A stretch of 64,000 nucleotides of DNA from CAVQNQ01 sp963714205 (lineage in GTDB: Bacteria > Acidobacteriota > Terriglobia > Bryobacterales > Bryobacteraceae): NCBI GenBank assembly GCA_963714205.1, contig CAVQNQ010000004.1, positions 806,001-870,000 on the forward strand, read 5' to 3'. Shown piece by piece: positions 26,297 to 34,723 of this stretch. The translations under genes were made by a program, and so were the position numbers. Under the pieces are notes generated by a model, which did not search any database, was not told where the DNA came from, and saw nothing but the letters and a program-made list of their open reading frames with translations. Every line of letters starts with the position of its first letter. Position 1 is the first letter of the stretch.

Positions 26297-26699
26297 GGGG
26301 CCGGAAGGCATCGCGCTGCCACTCGATGCGCGGCGGCTGCTCCAGCACCACGCTGACGATGTCGAAGCGCATCCGATCCCACTCCAGTCCGGCGCGGCGG
26401 GCGTAATGGCGGGCGGCGCGGCCGATCCGGCGGCGCTTTTCGGCGTCCACAGCGCGGTCCGGCTCGCCGAATTCCGCCGTGGCGCGCGTCTTCACTTCCA
26501 CGAACGCGGTGGTTTCGCCGTGCCGCACGACCAGGTCGATCTCGCCCGATCCCGAGGGCGTGCGGTAGTTGCGCGCCACGATGGTGCACCCGTTCCGGCA
26601 CAGGTAACGGTGCGCCATGTCTTCGCCCAGGCGGCCGTGATCCCCGGCCAGGTAGCGGCGGCGGATGGCGTCCGCGCAACGGTAGAGCAGCCCGATCAC
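26280..26699 (-). CDS. yraN: YraN/UPF0102 family putative endonuclease-fold protein
   Basis: A 139-residue protein of the UPF0102 family, which has an endonuclease-like fold; the biological role is not settled. The motifs are present: GRLGEDMAHRYL, a GEIDLVV strand and the FVEVKTR box, which is the PD-(D/E)xK-like core. The start is a GTG at 26699 that overlaps the methyltransferase stop as GTGA; the frame is open further upstream but only as its shadow. The 3' end overlaps the end of the convergent radical SAM gene by 17 bases. Confidence 0.85.
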   Translation of the reverse strand: MIGLLYRCADAIRRRYLAGDHGRLGEDMAHRYLCRNGCTIVARNYRTPSGSGEIDLVVRHGETTAFVEVKTRATAEFGEPDRAVDAEKRRRIGRAARHYARRAGLEWDRMRFDIVSVVLEQPPRIEWQRDAFRPLTQWR

Positions 26700-27223
26700 T
26701 TCAAGACTTCGAACTCGAATGCCATGGCTTTGCCGCGCACCACGTAGCAGAGGTAGTGCTCCCAAAAACGCCGGTAGCGCGGGAAGCGGTTGACCAGGAA
26801 TTCGAATCCGGTCCACCTCCATAAAGCCAGTAGCTTGAGCCGCACGGAAATCTCGCGAAATCTCGCCTTGGAATAATAGCCGAAGCCGCCGTGATCGGGA
26901 CCGAAGTAGCGGAAGCTGAAGCTGGTCAGGTGCTGCTTGTGGGTGGGGTCGCAGAAGGAGCTGAAGTCGGTGTAATGCGGCGTCTCGATGCGCACCGTGC
27001 CGCCGGGCCGCACCAGGCGGTGGAACTCCTCCATGGCGCGCATCACGTCGCTGAGGTGCTCCACCACGTGGATGGCGGTCAGGCGGTCGAAGGCGCTGTC
27101 GGCGAACGGATAGGGGAAGCGGTCCAGGTCCGCCAGCACGTCGGCGCGGCTGGCGGGATTCCGGTCCAGTCCGATGGCGCCGGGCTGCTTGTGAATCCCG
27201 CAGCCGACGTCCAACACTCTCAT
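26696..27223 (-). CDS. SAM-dependent class I methyltransferase (Methyltransf_11 type)
   Basis: The ATG at 27223 overlaps the aminotransferase stop as ATGA and gives 175 residues. The SAM-binding motif is VLDVGCGIHKQPGAIGLD, followed by ADVLADLDRFPYPFAD and TAIHVVEHL, typical of small-molecule methyltransferases. The C-terminal half is aromatic-rich (FSFRYFGPDHGGFGYYSKARF, then LWRWTGFEFLVNRF). The acceptor is unknown. Proteins of this type are often found with sugar or lipid genes, but the neighbours here do not name a pathway. Confidence 0.78.
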   Translation of the reverse strand: MRVLDVGCGIHKQPGAIGLDRNPASRADVLADLDRFPYPFADSAFDRLTAIHVVEHLSDVMRAMEEFHRLVRPGGTVRIETPHYTDFSSFCDPTHKQHLTSFSFRYFGPDHGGFGYYSKARFREISVRLKLLALWRWTGFEFLVNRFPRYRRFWEHYLCYVVRGKAMAFEFEVLK

Positions 27224-28584
27224 CCGTTCGCGGCGGCCGTCTTCAGGCACTGTTCCAGCGTCTCGATGGCGAAATCGCACTGGTCGCGCGTAATCACCAG
27301 CGGCGGCGAAAGCCGGATGGTGTTGTCGCCCGCGCCCAGCACCAGCAGGCCGGCCTGGAAAGCCAGGTCCACCACCCGGTCGCGCAACACGGACGCTTTC
27401 TCCTTCGTCCGCTGGTCGCGCACCAGCTCGATTCCGATCATCAGCCCCAGCCCGCGCACGTCGCCCACCATGGAAAAGCGCGCCGGCCAATCGCGCAGGC
27501 GGTCCATCAGGTACTCGCCCATGCGCGCGGCGTTCTCCACCAGTTCTTCCTCGAGCAACGCGATAGTCGCCAGCGCTGCCGCACAACAGACCGGATTGCC
27601 GCCGAACGTGGAGGCGTGTGCGCCCGGCGGCCAGGTCATCAGGTCCGCCCGCGCCACCGTAGCACCTAGCGGCATACCGCTGGCGATTCCCTTGGCCACC
27701 GTAAAAATGTCCGGGACGGCCCCGAAATGCTCCGCCGCCCACGTGCGGCCGGTGCGGCCCATCCCGGACTGCACCTCGTCGAAAATCAGAAGGATACCAT
27801 TTTGTTTGGCCACCCGCATCAGTTCTTCGAAGAATTTCTGCGGGGGCACGATGTAGCCGCCCTCGCCCTGCACAGGCTCGACCACGATGGCGGCGGTTTC
27901 CGCCGCCGGCGCCACGGTCTTCAGCAGCGTATTCTCAATGAACTGGACGCACTCCACCGCGCAGCTCTCCGGCTCCTTGCCGAACGGGCAGCGGTAGCAG
28001 TAGGGATAGGGCGCGTGTACCACGCCGGGCACCAGCGGCCCGAAGCCGGCCCTCTGCACGGCTTTGCGGGCGGTCAGCGAGAGCGCTCCCATGGTGCGCC
28101 CATGGAAGCTGCCATAAAACGCCACGATTTTCTCGCGCCCGGTGGCCCAGCGCGCCAGCTTGAGGGCCCCCTCGACGGCCTCGGCTCCGGAATTGCCAAA
28201 AGAAACCCGTCGCGGCACGGCAGGCCCGCCGGGTGCGATTTCGGCCAGTTTCTCGGCCAGCGCCACGAGCTCCTCGTAGTAGAAGTCCGTGCCAGACATG
28301 TGGATCAGGCGGGCGGCCTGCTTCTGAATGGCCTCCACCACACGAGGGTGGCAGTGACCGGTCGCCACCACGGCTATGCCGGCATTGAAATCGAGAAAAC
28401 GGTTGCCGTCGGCATCCTCCACCAATGCTCCTTCGCCGCGCTCCGCCACCAGCGGATAACCCCTTGTGTAGGAGGGGGATACGCACCTTTGGTCGCGCTC
28501 GATGATGGTCTGGGCCCGCGGCCCTGGCAGGGCCGTGACCAGGCAGGGAAGATCCGGACGCACCTGTTCGGAAAGCATCGCCAT
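27220..28584 (-). CDS. Class III PLP-dependent aminotransferase (GabT-like)
   Basis: A 454-residue aminotransferase of the class III fold, which moves an amino group from 4-aminobutyrate, ornithine or a similar omega-amino donor to a keto acid. Visible are SFGNSGAEAVEGALKLAR (PLP phosphate site), FYGSFHGRTMGAL, FDEVQSGMGRTG with Asp269, the Schiff-base lysine at about 298 (TVAKGIASG), and STFGGNPVCCAAAL. The stretch with four cysteines at 196, 199, 208 and 212 is a feature of one subgroup of these enzymes. GABA or acetylornithine specificity cannot be decided from sequence alone. Confidence 0.85.
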   Translation of the reverse strand: MAMLSEQVRPDLPCLVTALPGPRAQTIIERDQRCVSPSYTRGYPLVAERGEGALVEDADGNRFLDFNAGIAVVATGHCHPRVVEAIQKQAARLIHMSGTDFYYEELVALAEKLAEIAPGGPAVPRRVSFGNSGAEAVEGALKLARWATGREKIVAFYGSFHGRTMGALSLTARKAVQRAGFGPLVPGVVHAPYPYCYRCPFGKEPESCAVECVQFIENTLLKTVAPAAETAAIVVEPVQGEGGYIVPPQKFFEELMRVAKQNGILLIFDEVQSGMGRTGRTWAAEHFGAVPDIFTVAKGIASGMPLGATVARADLMTWPPGAHASTFGGNPVCCAAALATIALLEEELVENAARMGEYLMDRLRDWPARFSMVGDVRGLGLMIGIELVRDQRTKEKASVLRDRVVDLAFQAGLLVLGAGDNTIRLSPPLVITRDQCDFAIETLEQCLKTAAANG

Positions 28585-28844
28585 AACAATTCACCAAACT
28601 ATTAAAGGGCTTAATACTTTGCGCGCCGCAGCGCGCGCCGCAGGAACAGGCAGGGAGCTAATCGGAGCCGAAAAGACCGGGACGCGAAGTGGAGGGTGTG
28701 CACTCCATACCTATATCTTACGCCCAAGGCGCTTTCCAGCTCCAATCGAAGTGTAAATTCTATAGCATTCTCCTGCCCTGCCTTATGTATCACAGAGGTT
28801 TACGAAGTGGTAAGCACCTTGCTCCAGGGTTTGACAGGAGGAGT

Positions 28845-29381
28845 ATGAGGAAGCTGGCCTGGATCGCGCCTGTGCTGCTGTTTGCGGGCTGCGCGGGAAG
28901 CCATTCGGCCACCCCGGCAGGGGGCGCCCATACGGGCGATACGGCCGAAATCCTGGTCCCCGCGGGTACCCCCCTGCACGTTCGGGTGGAGGAGCCGCTC
29001 AACACCCGCCGCAACCGCGTGGGAGACAGCTTCTTTGCCACCCTCGAATCACCCGTCGAGGTGGATGGCGCCCCTCTGATTCCGGCGGGCACCCGCTTTA
29101 CCGGACGGGTCACCGCGGCCGAGCCCTCCGATGGCTTGAGAGGCCGCGCCGTGCTGGCCGTCGAACTGGAATCGTTCTCGCTCGGTGGCACGACGGTTCG
29201 TGTCCGCACCAACGTGATCGAGCGCGCCGCTGCGTCCCAGGGAACCCGTCATATCGGCTTCGTGGCGGGAGGAGCGCCAGCGGGGGAAGGCGCTACGGCA
29301 TCGGCCGCTACTCAGGAACTGGTTGGTATGCCGGCCGATTCCATGGTCACGTTTGCGCTTCGGGCGCCCCTCCGGTTGTAG
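28845..29381 (+). CDS. Lipoprotein with TrbI/VirB10-like beta domain
   Basis: The ATG at 28845 stands just after CAGGAGGAG. The product, 178 residues, has a lipoprotein signal with lipobox LFAGC (Cys16). The body matches the 17256 protein: ILVPAGTPLHVRVEEPLNT, VGDSFFATLESPVEVDGA, LIPAGTRFTGRVTAAEPS and LAVELESFSLGGTTVRVRT. The fold is probably a small beta barrel. It lies upstream of a DUF4136 protein on the same strand. An envelope function is inferred; no partner can be named. Confidence 0.72.
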   Translation: MRKLAWIAPVLLFAGCAGSHSATPAGGAHTGDTAEILVPAGTPLHVRVEEPLNTRRNRVGDSFFATLESPVEVDGAPLIPAGTRFTGRVTAAEPSDGLRGRAVLAVELESFSLGGTTVRVRTNVIERAAASQGTRHIGFVAGGAPAGEGATASAATQELVGMPADSMVTFALRAPLRL

Positions 29382-29434
29382 TGCGGCCAGCGATCCCGGT
29401 GGCCTCCAGCACGCTGGCGGGGAGATTGCATTCC

Positions 29435-29974
29435 ATGGCAAGCATGAAGATAAACTTTTCGCGAGCTCTGATACCGCTGGCCGCCTTTTCCATCACGGCA
29501 TTCGCAGCGGATGTATCCGTAGACTACAACCACCACGCCGAGTTCAGCCGCTACCACACCTATACGTGGCTGGGCGTGCAGGCCGGCAGCTTATGGCAGG
29601 ACCGGATCATGCAGGCCGTGGATAGCCAACTTGCGGCCAAGGGTTGGACCAGAGTGCCTTCGGTAGGCGATGCTACCGTTTCCGCCATCGGCAAAACCAG
29701 CGAGCAAGACACGATTGAGACTTTCTACAACGGATTTCCCGGCTGGGGATGGCGCGGATGGGGCGGAGGCCTGGGCATGGCAACAACTAACGTGGTTCCC
29801 GAGAGAATCGGAAATCTCACCGTGGATATCTTCGATAGCGCCAATAAGCAGCTGATCTGGCGCGGGACGGCCTCGGAAGCTATCTCCGCGAACAAGCCCG
29901 AGAAGAACGAAAAGAAAATGGACGAGGCGGTCGAGAAGTTGTTTAGGAGTTTTCCGCCCCAGTCGAAGGGCTAA
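29435..29974 (+). CDS. Exported DUF4136 domain protein
   Basis: A 179-residue protein with a signal peptide (RALIPLAAFSITAFAADV) and the DUF4136 pattern: VSVDYNHHAEFSRYHTYTWL at the start of the mature chain, IMQAVDSQLAAKGWTRV, and the terminal LIWRGTASEAI. A glycine/tryptophan-rich loop (GWGWRGWGGGLG) lies near residue 108. DUF4136 proteins are often lipoproteins, but this one lacks a lipobox cysteine. Function unknown. It starts about 50 bases after the lipoprotein gene. Confidence 0.8.
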   Translation: MASMKINFSRALIPLAAFSITAFAADVSVDYNHHAEFSRYHTYTWLGVQAGSLWQDRIMQAVDSQLAAKGWTRVPSVGDATVSAIGKTSEQDTIETFYNGFPGWGWRGWGGGLGMATTNVVPERIGNLTVDIFDSANKQLIWRGTASEAISANKPEKNEKKMDEAVEKLFRSFPPQSKG

Positions 29975-29990
29975 GCTCAGAGTTGAGCTT
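29973..29990 (+). terminator. Short hairpin at the end of the DUF4136 gene
   Basis: A 7-bp stem (AAGCTCA / TGAGCTT) with a 4-base loop, starting in the stop codon and followed by a short T-run (TTTTC). It looks like a weak intrinsic terminator that separates this gene from the beta-propeller gene 60 bases on. Confidence 0.45.
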
Positions 29991-30034
29991 TTCACCTTTG
30001 TAACTGCGGGGGATTCTGGTTCGCCTACAAGCCG

Positions 30035-30829
30035 ATGACTTGGCGATGGCTTGGGCTTGGCGGGCTGGTTTGGCTCGGGCTTGCCCCGCTCCAGGGCGAA
30101 GTCGTATTCAGCCGGCGTGTGTACCGGGAGCGGGGCGCGAGCTATCAGCAGATTTGGAGTTGGAACCCCGCGGACGAGAGCTTGCAACAGCTCACCGATT
30201 CGCCCCGCAACCACTTTCAGCCAGTCTGCGCCGGCCCGCGGATTGTTTTCGTCTCGACGGAAGCGTGGAAAGAGAGCGCCAGACTGTGGAGTTTCAATCG
30301 GGACACCCACACGGAGCGCGTAATCGGACCGGTGCCGCACGAGGGGCAGGAATCAAACGGACCCGTGCCAGGTTGCCAGGTTTCGGCGGTGGCGAATCCC
30401 CTGGAAGCCTGTGGAAACGGGAGCGATGTGTCGGTTTCGCGCGGAGGGAAACAGATCGGTCGCTTTCACATCAGCGCCGATACGCTTCCCATCCGGTTGC
30501 TCGCCTGGTCCCCCAGCGGCAGATGGCTGCTGGTAGGGACGATAGGAGCCGACACGAACAGCACCTCGCCGCAATCGGATTTTTATTTGCTCGAAATCGA
30601 GAAAATGAAATTGACAGCGTCCGGGAGCGGAAACGACGAAGCCTGGATCCCCGGTCGCGACGATTTCATTTACACCGCCCCCCGCGAACTGGCCTCGCTC
30701 ACAGGCGCCCGGCGTCCACGCAGTGTTTGGGTCCAGCACCTAATGGTCTATAGTGCGGCGTCCGGCCAGGTAACCGCGATCACGTCGGGCATCACCAACA
30801 ACCGGCAGCCAAGCGTGTGCGGAAAGTAG
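30035..30829 (+). CDS. Exported TolB-like beta-propeller protein
   Basis: The 264-residue protein begins with a hydrophobic signal segment (MTWRWLGLGGLVWLGLAPLQG). Repeats of the WD40/TolB type follow: QIWSWNPADESLQQLTDS, VFVSTEAW, LLAWSPSGRWLLVGT and a final TSGITNNRQPSVC. Such propellers usually bind partner proteins or ligands in the periplasm. It is rather short for a full six- or seven-bladed propeller. Its function cannot be named. Confidence 0.65.
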   Translation: MTWRWLGLGGLVWLGLAPLQGEVVFSRRVYRERGASYQQIWSWNPADESLQQLTDSPRNHFQPVCAGPRIVFVSTEAWKESARLWSFNRDTHTERVIGPVPHEGQESNGPVPGCQVSAVANPLEACGNGSDVSVSRGGKQIGRFHISADTLPIRLLAWSPSGRWLLVGTIGADTNSTSPQSDFYLLEIEKMKLTASGSGNDEAWIPGRDDFIYTAPRELASLTGARRPRSVWVQHLMVYSAASGQVTAITSGITNNRQPSVCGK

Positions 30830-30850
30830 CTACTGCCCGGCGAGGGGCCC

Positions 30851-32770
30851 CTATTTATTTTCAAGTACTTCTTTAATTTTATCGGCTAACGTCTTGGATG
30901 AGTAAGGCTTCTGTAGAAATCCAGAAAGCCCGGTTCCCTTGAACTGCCGCAGGGCTTCCGCTTCGGCATTGCCACTGGAGAGGATGACTTTGACGGCTGG
31001 GTCGATCTCTTTCAGGCGATAGATGGTCTCCTGGCCGCTCATCACCGGCATAGTCATATCGAGGAGCACCGCGGATACGCGCTCCCCCAGGGTGCTGAAG
31101 AGTTCCAATCCTTCCTGGCCATTTTCCGCCAGGACTACCGTGTAGCCGTAGCGCTCCAGCATCGATTTGGCAGTGCGCCGGATGATTTCCTCGTCGTCCA
31201 CGACCAGGATTAGTCGATTTTGGGCCAGCAGGTGAGGCGTTGCCTCGGACCTGGCTGGATGAGCCGACCGCCCGGCCACCGGAAACAGGACTTTGAACGT
31301 GCTGCCTTTGCCGGGAAGGCTGGAGACCTTCAGGGCGCCTTTGTGCCCGCGTACGATGCCCTGAACGGCGGCCAGGCCAAGTCCGCGGCCCATAAATTTC
31401 GTGGTGAAAAACGGATCGAAGATGCGCCCGAGCGTGGCCTCATCCATTCCGCAACCATTATCGTGGACGTGCAGGGTCGCATATAGGCCCGGCACCAAGT
31501 GGTATCCCGCCAAGGTATCTCCAACGATACATTCGTCCACGTTTTGCAAGCCCGTGGTCACGATTACAGTGCCGTTCTCGTCGGCCGGGATCGCCTCGGC
31601 GCCGTTCACGATCAGGTTCATGACGACCTGCTGGACCTGGCTCGGATCGGCCTGGATGGGCGGCATATCGTCGCGCAGTTCCAGTCTCAGGTGCACGTTT
31701 TTGGGGATCGACGTTTGAATCAACTCGCTGATCTCGCGAACCAGCCCGGAAACATCGACGGGTTCGATGACGAACTGGCCCTTGCCGGCGTAAGCGAGCA
31801 ACTGACGGGTCAGGTGGGCCGCCTGCTCGCTGGAGCTAAGCACATTCTGAAGCAGATCCCGGGCCGGGTCCCCGGCCGGCAGGTCTTCCATAGCCAGCGA
31901 GGTATTCCCCAAGATGCCCGTCAGCAAGTTATTGAAATCATGCGCCACGCCACCCGCGAGCACCCCTATGCCTTCGAGTTTTTGGGTATGGCGGAGCTGC
32001 TCCTCGAGGCGCTTGCGCTCCGTGATGTCGCGCGCCACGTGAGAAGCGCCCATGATGCGGCCGCTTCGATCGCGAACCGGCGAAATGGTGAGCGAGACAT
32101 CGATCAGTTCGCCGTTCTTCGTGCGCCGAACGGTTTCGAAATGCTCGACGCGCAGCCCTCGCTTCATGCGATCCAGAATTTCGGCTTCCTCGTCGGGCCG
32201 GTCCGCCGGCAGCAAAAAAGTCATGTGGCGGCCGATCGCTTCGGCGGCCGAGTAGCCGTAAATGTGCTCGGCCCCGCCATTCCAGGTGAGGATCATACCC
32301 TCGAGGGTCTTGCTGATAATGGCATCCGCGGAGGACTCCACTATGGCCGCCAGATGCCGCAGTTGCTCGTCCAGGCGCCGGCGCTCCGTGATGTCGCGCG
32401 CCACATGCGAGGCGGCCACGATGCAACCGTTTCGGTCGCGAATCGGCGAGATGCTCAACGAGACGTCGATGTGCTCGCCATTCTTTCTGCGCCGGACCGT
32501 TTCGAAGTGTTCCACGCGCTGCCCTCGCCGGATGCCGTCGAGGATCTCGGCTTCCTCGTCGGGCCGGTCCTCGGGCAAGAGCAGGGTCATCGGGCGGCCG
32601 ATCGCTTCGGCCGCCGAGTAGCCGTAAATGTGCTCCGCCCCCGCGTTCCAGGTGAGGATCATACCCTCGAGAGTCTTGCTGATAATGGCGTCTTCGGAAG
32701 ACTCGATGATGGCCGCCAGATGGGTCATCGCCTGTTCGGCGTTGAATCCCGGCAGCGATCCTGTAGCCAT
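30851..32770 (-). CDS. Hybrid sensor histidine kinase with two near-identical PAS domains
   Basis: A 639-residue cytoplasmic hybrid kinase. Start: ATG at 32770 after GGAGGGG. Domains: PAS/PAC 1 (residues about 17-138), PAS/PAC 2 (about 139-260), a dimerisation/phosphoacceptor region with GGVAHDFNNLLTGILGNTSL (His277), a HATPase domain with N box MNLIVNGAEA, G boxes DNGCGMD and GRGLGLAAV, and a C-terminal receiver domain with Asp525, Asp526, phospho-acceptor Asp571 and Lys621. No membrane segment is visible. The two PAS domains repeat with a period of 122 residues. The output partner is not in the window. It is divergent from the nuo operon. Confidence 0.92.
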   Translation of the reverse strand: MATGSLPGFNAEQAMTHLAAIIESSEDAIISKTLEGMILTWNAGAEHIYGYSAAEAIGRPMTLLLPEDRPDEEAEILDGIRRGQRVEHFETVRRRKNGEHIDVSLSISPIRDRNGCIVAASHVARDITERRRLDEQLRHLAAIVESSADAIISKTLEGMILTWNGGAEHIYGYSAAEAIGRHMTFLLPADRPDEEAEILDRMKRGLRVEHFETVRRTKNGELIDVSLTISPVRDRSGRIMGASHVARDITERKRLEEQLRHTQKLEGIGVLAGGVAHDFNNLLTGILGNTSLAMEDLPAGDPARDLLQNVLSSSEQAAHLTRQLLAYAGKGQFVIEPVDVSGLVREISELIQTSIPKNVHLRLELRDDMPPIQADPSQVQQVVMNLIVNGAEAIPADENGTVIVTTGLQNVDECIVGDTLAGYHLVPGLYATLHVHDNGCGMDEATLGRIFDPFFTTKFMGRGLGLAAVQGIVRGHKGALKVSSLPGKGSTFKVLFPVAGRSAHPARSEATPHLLAQNRLILVVDDEEIIRRTAKSMLERYGYTVVLAENGQEGLELFSTLGERVSAVLLDMTMPVMSGQETIYRLKEIDPAVKVILSSGNAEAEALRQFKGTGLSGFLQKPYSSKTLADKIKEVLENK

Positions 32771-32892
32771 ACGGCCCCTCCGTGGCGTTATGTGGCTAGT
32801 GTAACGGATAAGAAGCCAGGGCGACGGTTTGGGAACATACCGTTTGCGAGCGCCCGGCTTTTTCGGAGAGCAAAGCGCATGCCAAAAGCCGT

Positions 32893-32920
32893 TTGACACT
32901 CGTCGGCGGCTAATGATAAG
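32893..32920 (+). promoter_or_regulatory. Candidate sigma-70-type promoter for the nuo operon
   Basis: A perfect TTGACA -35 box at 32893-32898 and a GATAAG -10-like box at 32915-32920, 16 bases apart, lie about 25 bases upstream of the nuoC ATG (32946). AGAGGGA is in the expected ribosome-binding place after them. The -10 matches only four of six consensus bases, so this is a suggestion. Confidence 0.4.
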
Positions 32921-32945
32921 TGTAGGGTCTCCAGAGGGATCTTCC

Positions 32946-33575
32946 ATGGCCGATGAGCAAAAGCCAGAGGGGCCCCCCGCGCCTCCTCCGAAACCCGGCC
33001 CGGCCGCCGGGCAGCCGGCCAAACCGGCTCCGCCCAAACCTGCGGCCGCTCCCAAGCCGCCCGCGGTGATGGCGGCCACGCCCTGGGAGAGCGAACTGGC
33101 GCGGGATGTCAAAGACCGGTTCGGCGACGCCGTCACGGCCACCTCCACGTATGTGGGGCAGAGCTTTATCGTTACGCGACCGGATGCCGCCGTCCCGGTG
33201 CTCGATTATCTCAAGCTCGCAGCCGGCTTCGATTACCTGGTAGACATCACGGCGGTGGATTGGCCCAAGCGCGCCGCGCGGTTCGACCTGGTGTACGTCG
33301 TCTACAGCTTCCCGCGCAACGAGCGCGTGCGCATCAAGACCGCCATTCCCGAGAGCTATCAGCCGGCCACTGCCGTGGGCGTCCATCTTACCGCCAACTG
33401 GCTGGAACGCGAGGTCTTCGATATGTTCGGCATCGTGTTCGCGGGGCATCCGGACCTGCGCCGCATCCTCATGCCCGAGGATTGGCAGGGCTACCCCTTG
33501 CGCAAGGACTACTCGATCATCCAACAGGACGAGCGCTGGGTGCGTGAGAACCTGAGTATCGAAAGCGGCCAGTGA
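32946..33575 (+). CDS. nuoC: NADH-quinone oxidoreductase subunit C
   Basis: NuoC belongs to the peripheral arm of complex I. The 209-residue product has a Pro/Ala/Lys-rich N-terminal extension of about 40 residues before the conserved domain. That domain carries FDYLVDITAVDWPKR, and the family signature NWLEREVFDMFGIVF continues into HPDLRRILMPEDW and GYPLRKDY. ATG 32946 fits AGAGGGA placed seven bases before it. It is separate from NuoD, seven bases upstream of it, and is the first gene of this partial nuo operon. Confidence 0.94.
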   Translation: MADEQKPEGPPAPPPKPGPAAGQPAKPAPPKPAAAPKPPAVMAATPWESELARDVKDRFGDAVTATSTYVGQSFIVTRPDAAVPVLDYLKLAAGFDYLVDITAVDWPKRAARFDLVYVVYSFPRNERVRIKTAIPESYQPATAVGVHLTANWLEREVFDMFGIVFAGHPDLRRILMPEDWQGYPLRKDYSIIQQDERWVRENLSIESGQ

Positions 33576-33582
33576 CATCCGT

Positions 33583-34695
33583 ATGCCGGACTCAACCTTT
33601 TTAGATTCCACCGAACTGGTGCTCAATATGGGCCCGCAGCACCCCTCCACGCACGGGGTGCTGCGCGTCATCCTGAAGCTGGACGGCGAAAAGGTCCGGG
33701 GGACGGATTGCATCATCGGCTACCTGCATCGCGGCGTGGAAAAGATCGCCGAGAACCGCACCTGGGCGCAATTCAACCCGTACGTGGACCGCATGGACTA
33801 CGTGGCGGCCGTCTCGAATGGACTGGGCTACTGCCTGGCGGTCGAGAAGCTGCTCAACGTGGAGGCGCCGCCGCGCGCGCAGGCCGTCCGCGTGATCCTG
33901 ACGGAGCTGAACCGCATCGCCAGCCACCTGCTGTGGCTGGGCACGCACGCGCTGGATATCGGCGCCATCACCCCGGTCTTCTACTGCCTGCGCGAACGCG
34001 AAGAGGCCCTCAAGATCTTCGAAAACTATTGCGGCGCGCGGCTCACCACCCACGCCTTCCGCATTGGCGGCCTGCAATACGAGATCTACGAGGGCTTCGA
34101 GCGCGAGGTCAAGACCTTCTGCGACATGTTTCTGCCCAAGGTGGACGAGTACGAGGAACTGCTCACCAATAACCGCATCTGGGTGAACCGCCTTAAGGGC
34201 GTGGGCGTGCTGAACGGGGAGGAGTGCAAGGAGTACGGCGTCACCGGTCCGATGCTGCGCGCCGCCGGCGTAAAGTGGGACCTCCGCAAGGCGCAGCCCT
34301 ATTCGGGCTACGAGAAGTACGATTTCGAGATCCCCACGCGCCAGAACGGCGATACCTACGACCGGTACATCGTGCGCATGCAGGAGATGCGGCAGGCCGT
34401 GCGGATCATGCGGCAGGCCGTGGAGGGCATTCCCGAAGGCCCCATCATGGGGAAGGTGGGGAAGGTGATCAAGCCGCCCGTCGGGGAAGCCTATGTTTCC
34501 ATCGAGGCGCCCAAGGGCGAGCTGGGCTACTACGTGGTAAGCGACGGCGGGCTGCAGCCCTACCGCGTGCGCGTGCGGCCGCCCTCCTTTGTAAACCTTC
34601 AGGCACTCGATAAGATGGTTAGAGGCGGCCTGGTAGCCGACGTAGTGGCGGTGATCGGTACCCTCGATATCGTGCTGGGCGAGGTGGACCGGTGA
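33583..34695 (+). CDS. nuoD: NADH-quinone oxidoreductase subunit D
   Basis: NuoD (49-kDa subunit) forms the quinone-binding site with NuoB and is related to the large subunit of NiFe hydrogenases. The 370 residues are full length for bacteria that lack a fused C-D. Motifs are MGPQHPSTHGVLRV, YLHRGVEKIAE, FNPYVDRMDYVAA, and the terminal DIVLGEVDR. The hydrogenase nickel cysteines are absent, as expected. It follows nuoC directly. Its partner NuoB is not encoded nearby. Confidence 0.96.
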   Translation: MPDSTFLDSTELVLNMGPQHPSTHGVLRVILKLDGEKVRGTDCIIGYLHRGVEKIAENRTWAQFNPYVDRMDYVAAVSNGLGYCLAVEKLLNVEAPPRAQAVRVILTELNRIASHLLWLGTHALDIGAITPVFYCLREREEALKIFENYCGARLTTHAFRIGGLQYEIYEGFEREVKTFCDMFLPKVDEYEELLTNNRIWVNRLKGVGVLNGEECKEYGVTGPMLRAAGVKWDLRKAQPYSGYEKYDFEIPTRQNGDTYDRYIVRMQEMRQAVRIMRQAVEGIPEGPIMGKVGKVIKPPVGEAYVSIEAPKGELGYYVVSDGGLQPYRVRVRPPSFVNLQALDKMVRGGLVADVVAVIGTLDIVLGEVDR

Positions 34696-34723
34696 GGGGC
34701 TGGCGCCGCCCGAGGGGAGTGTC

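Noticed and set aside
29973..29990. Strong terminator after the DUF4136 gene
   Set aside because: Kept only as a weak call: the stem is seven pairs and the T-run is short.
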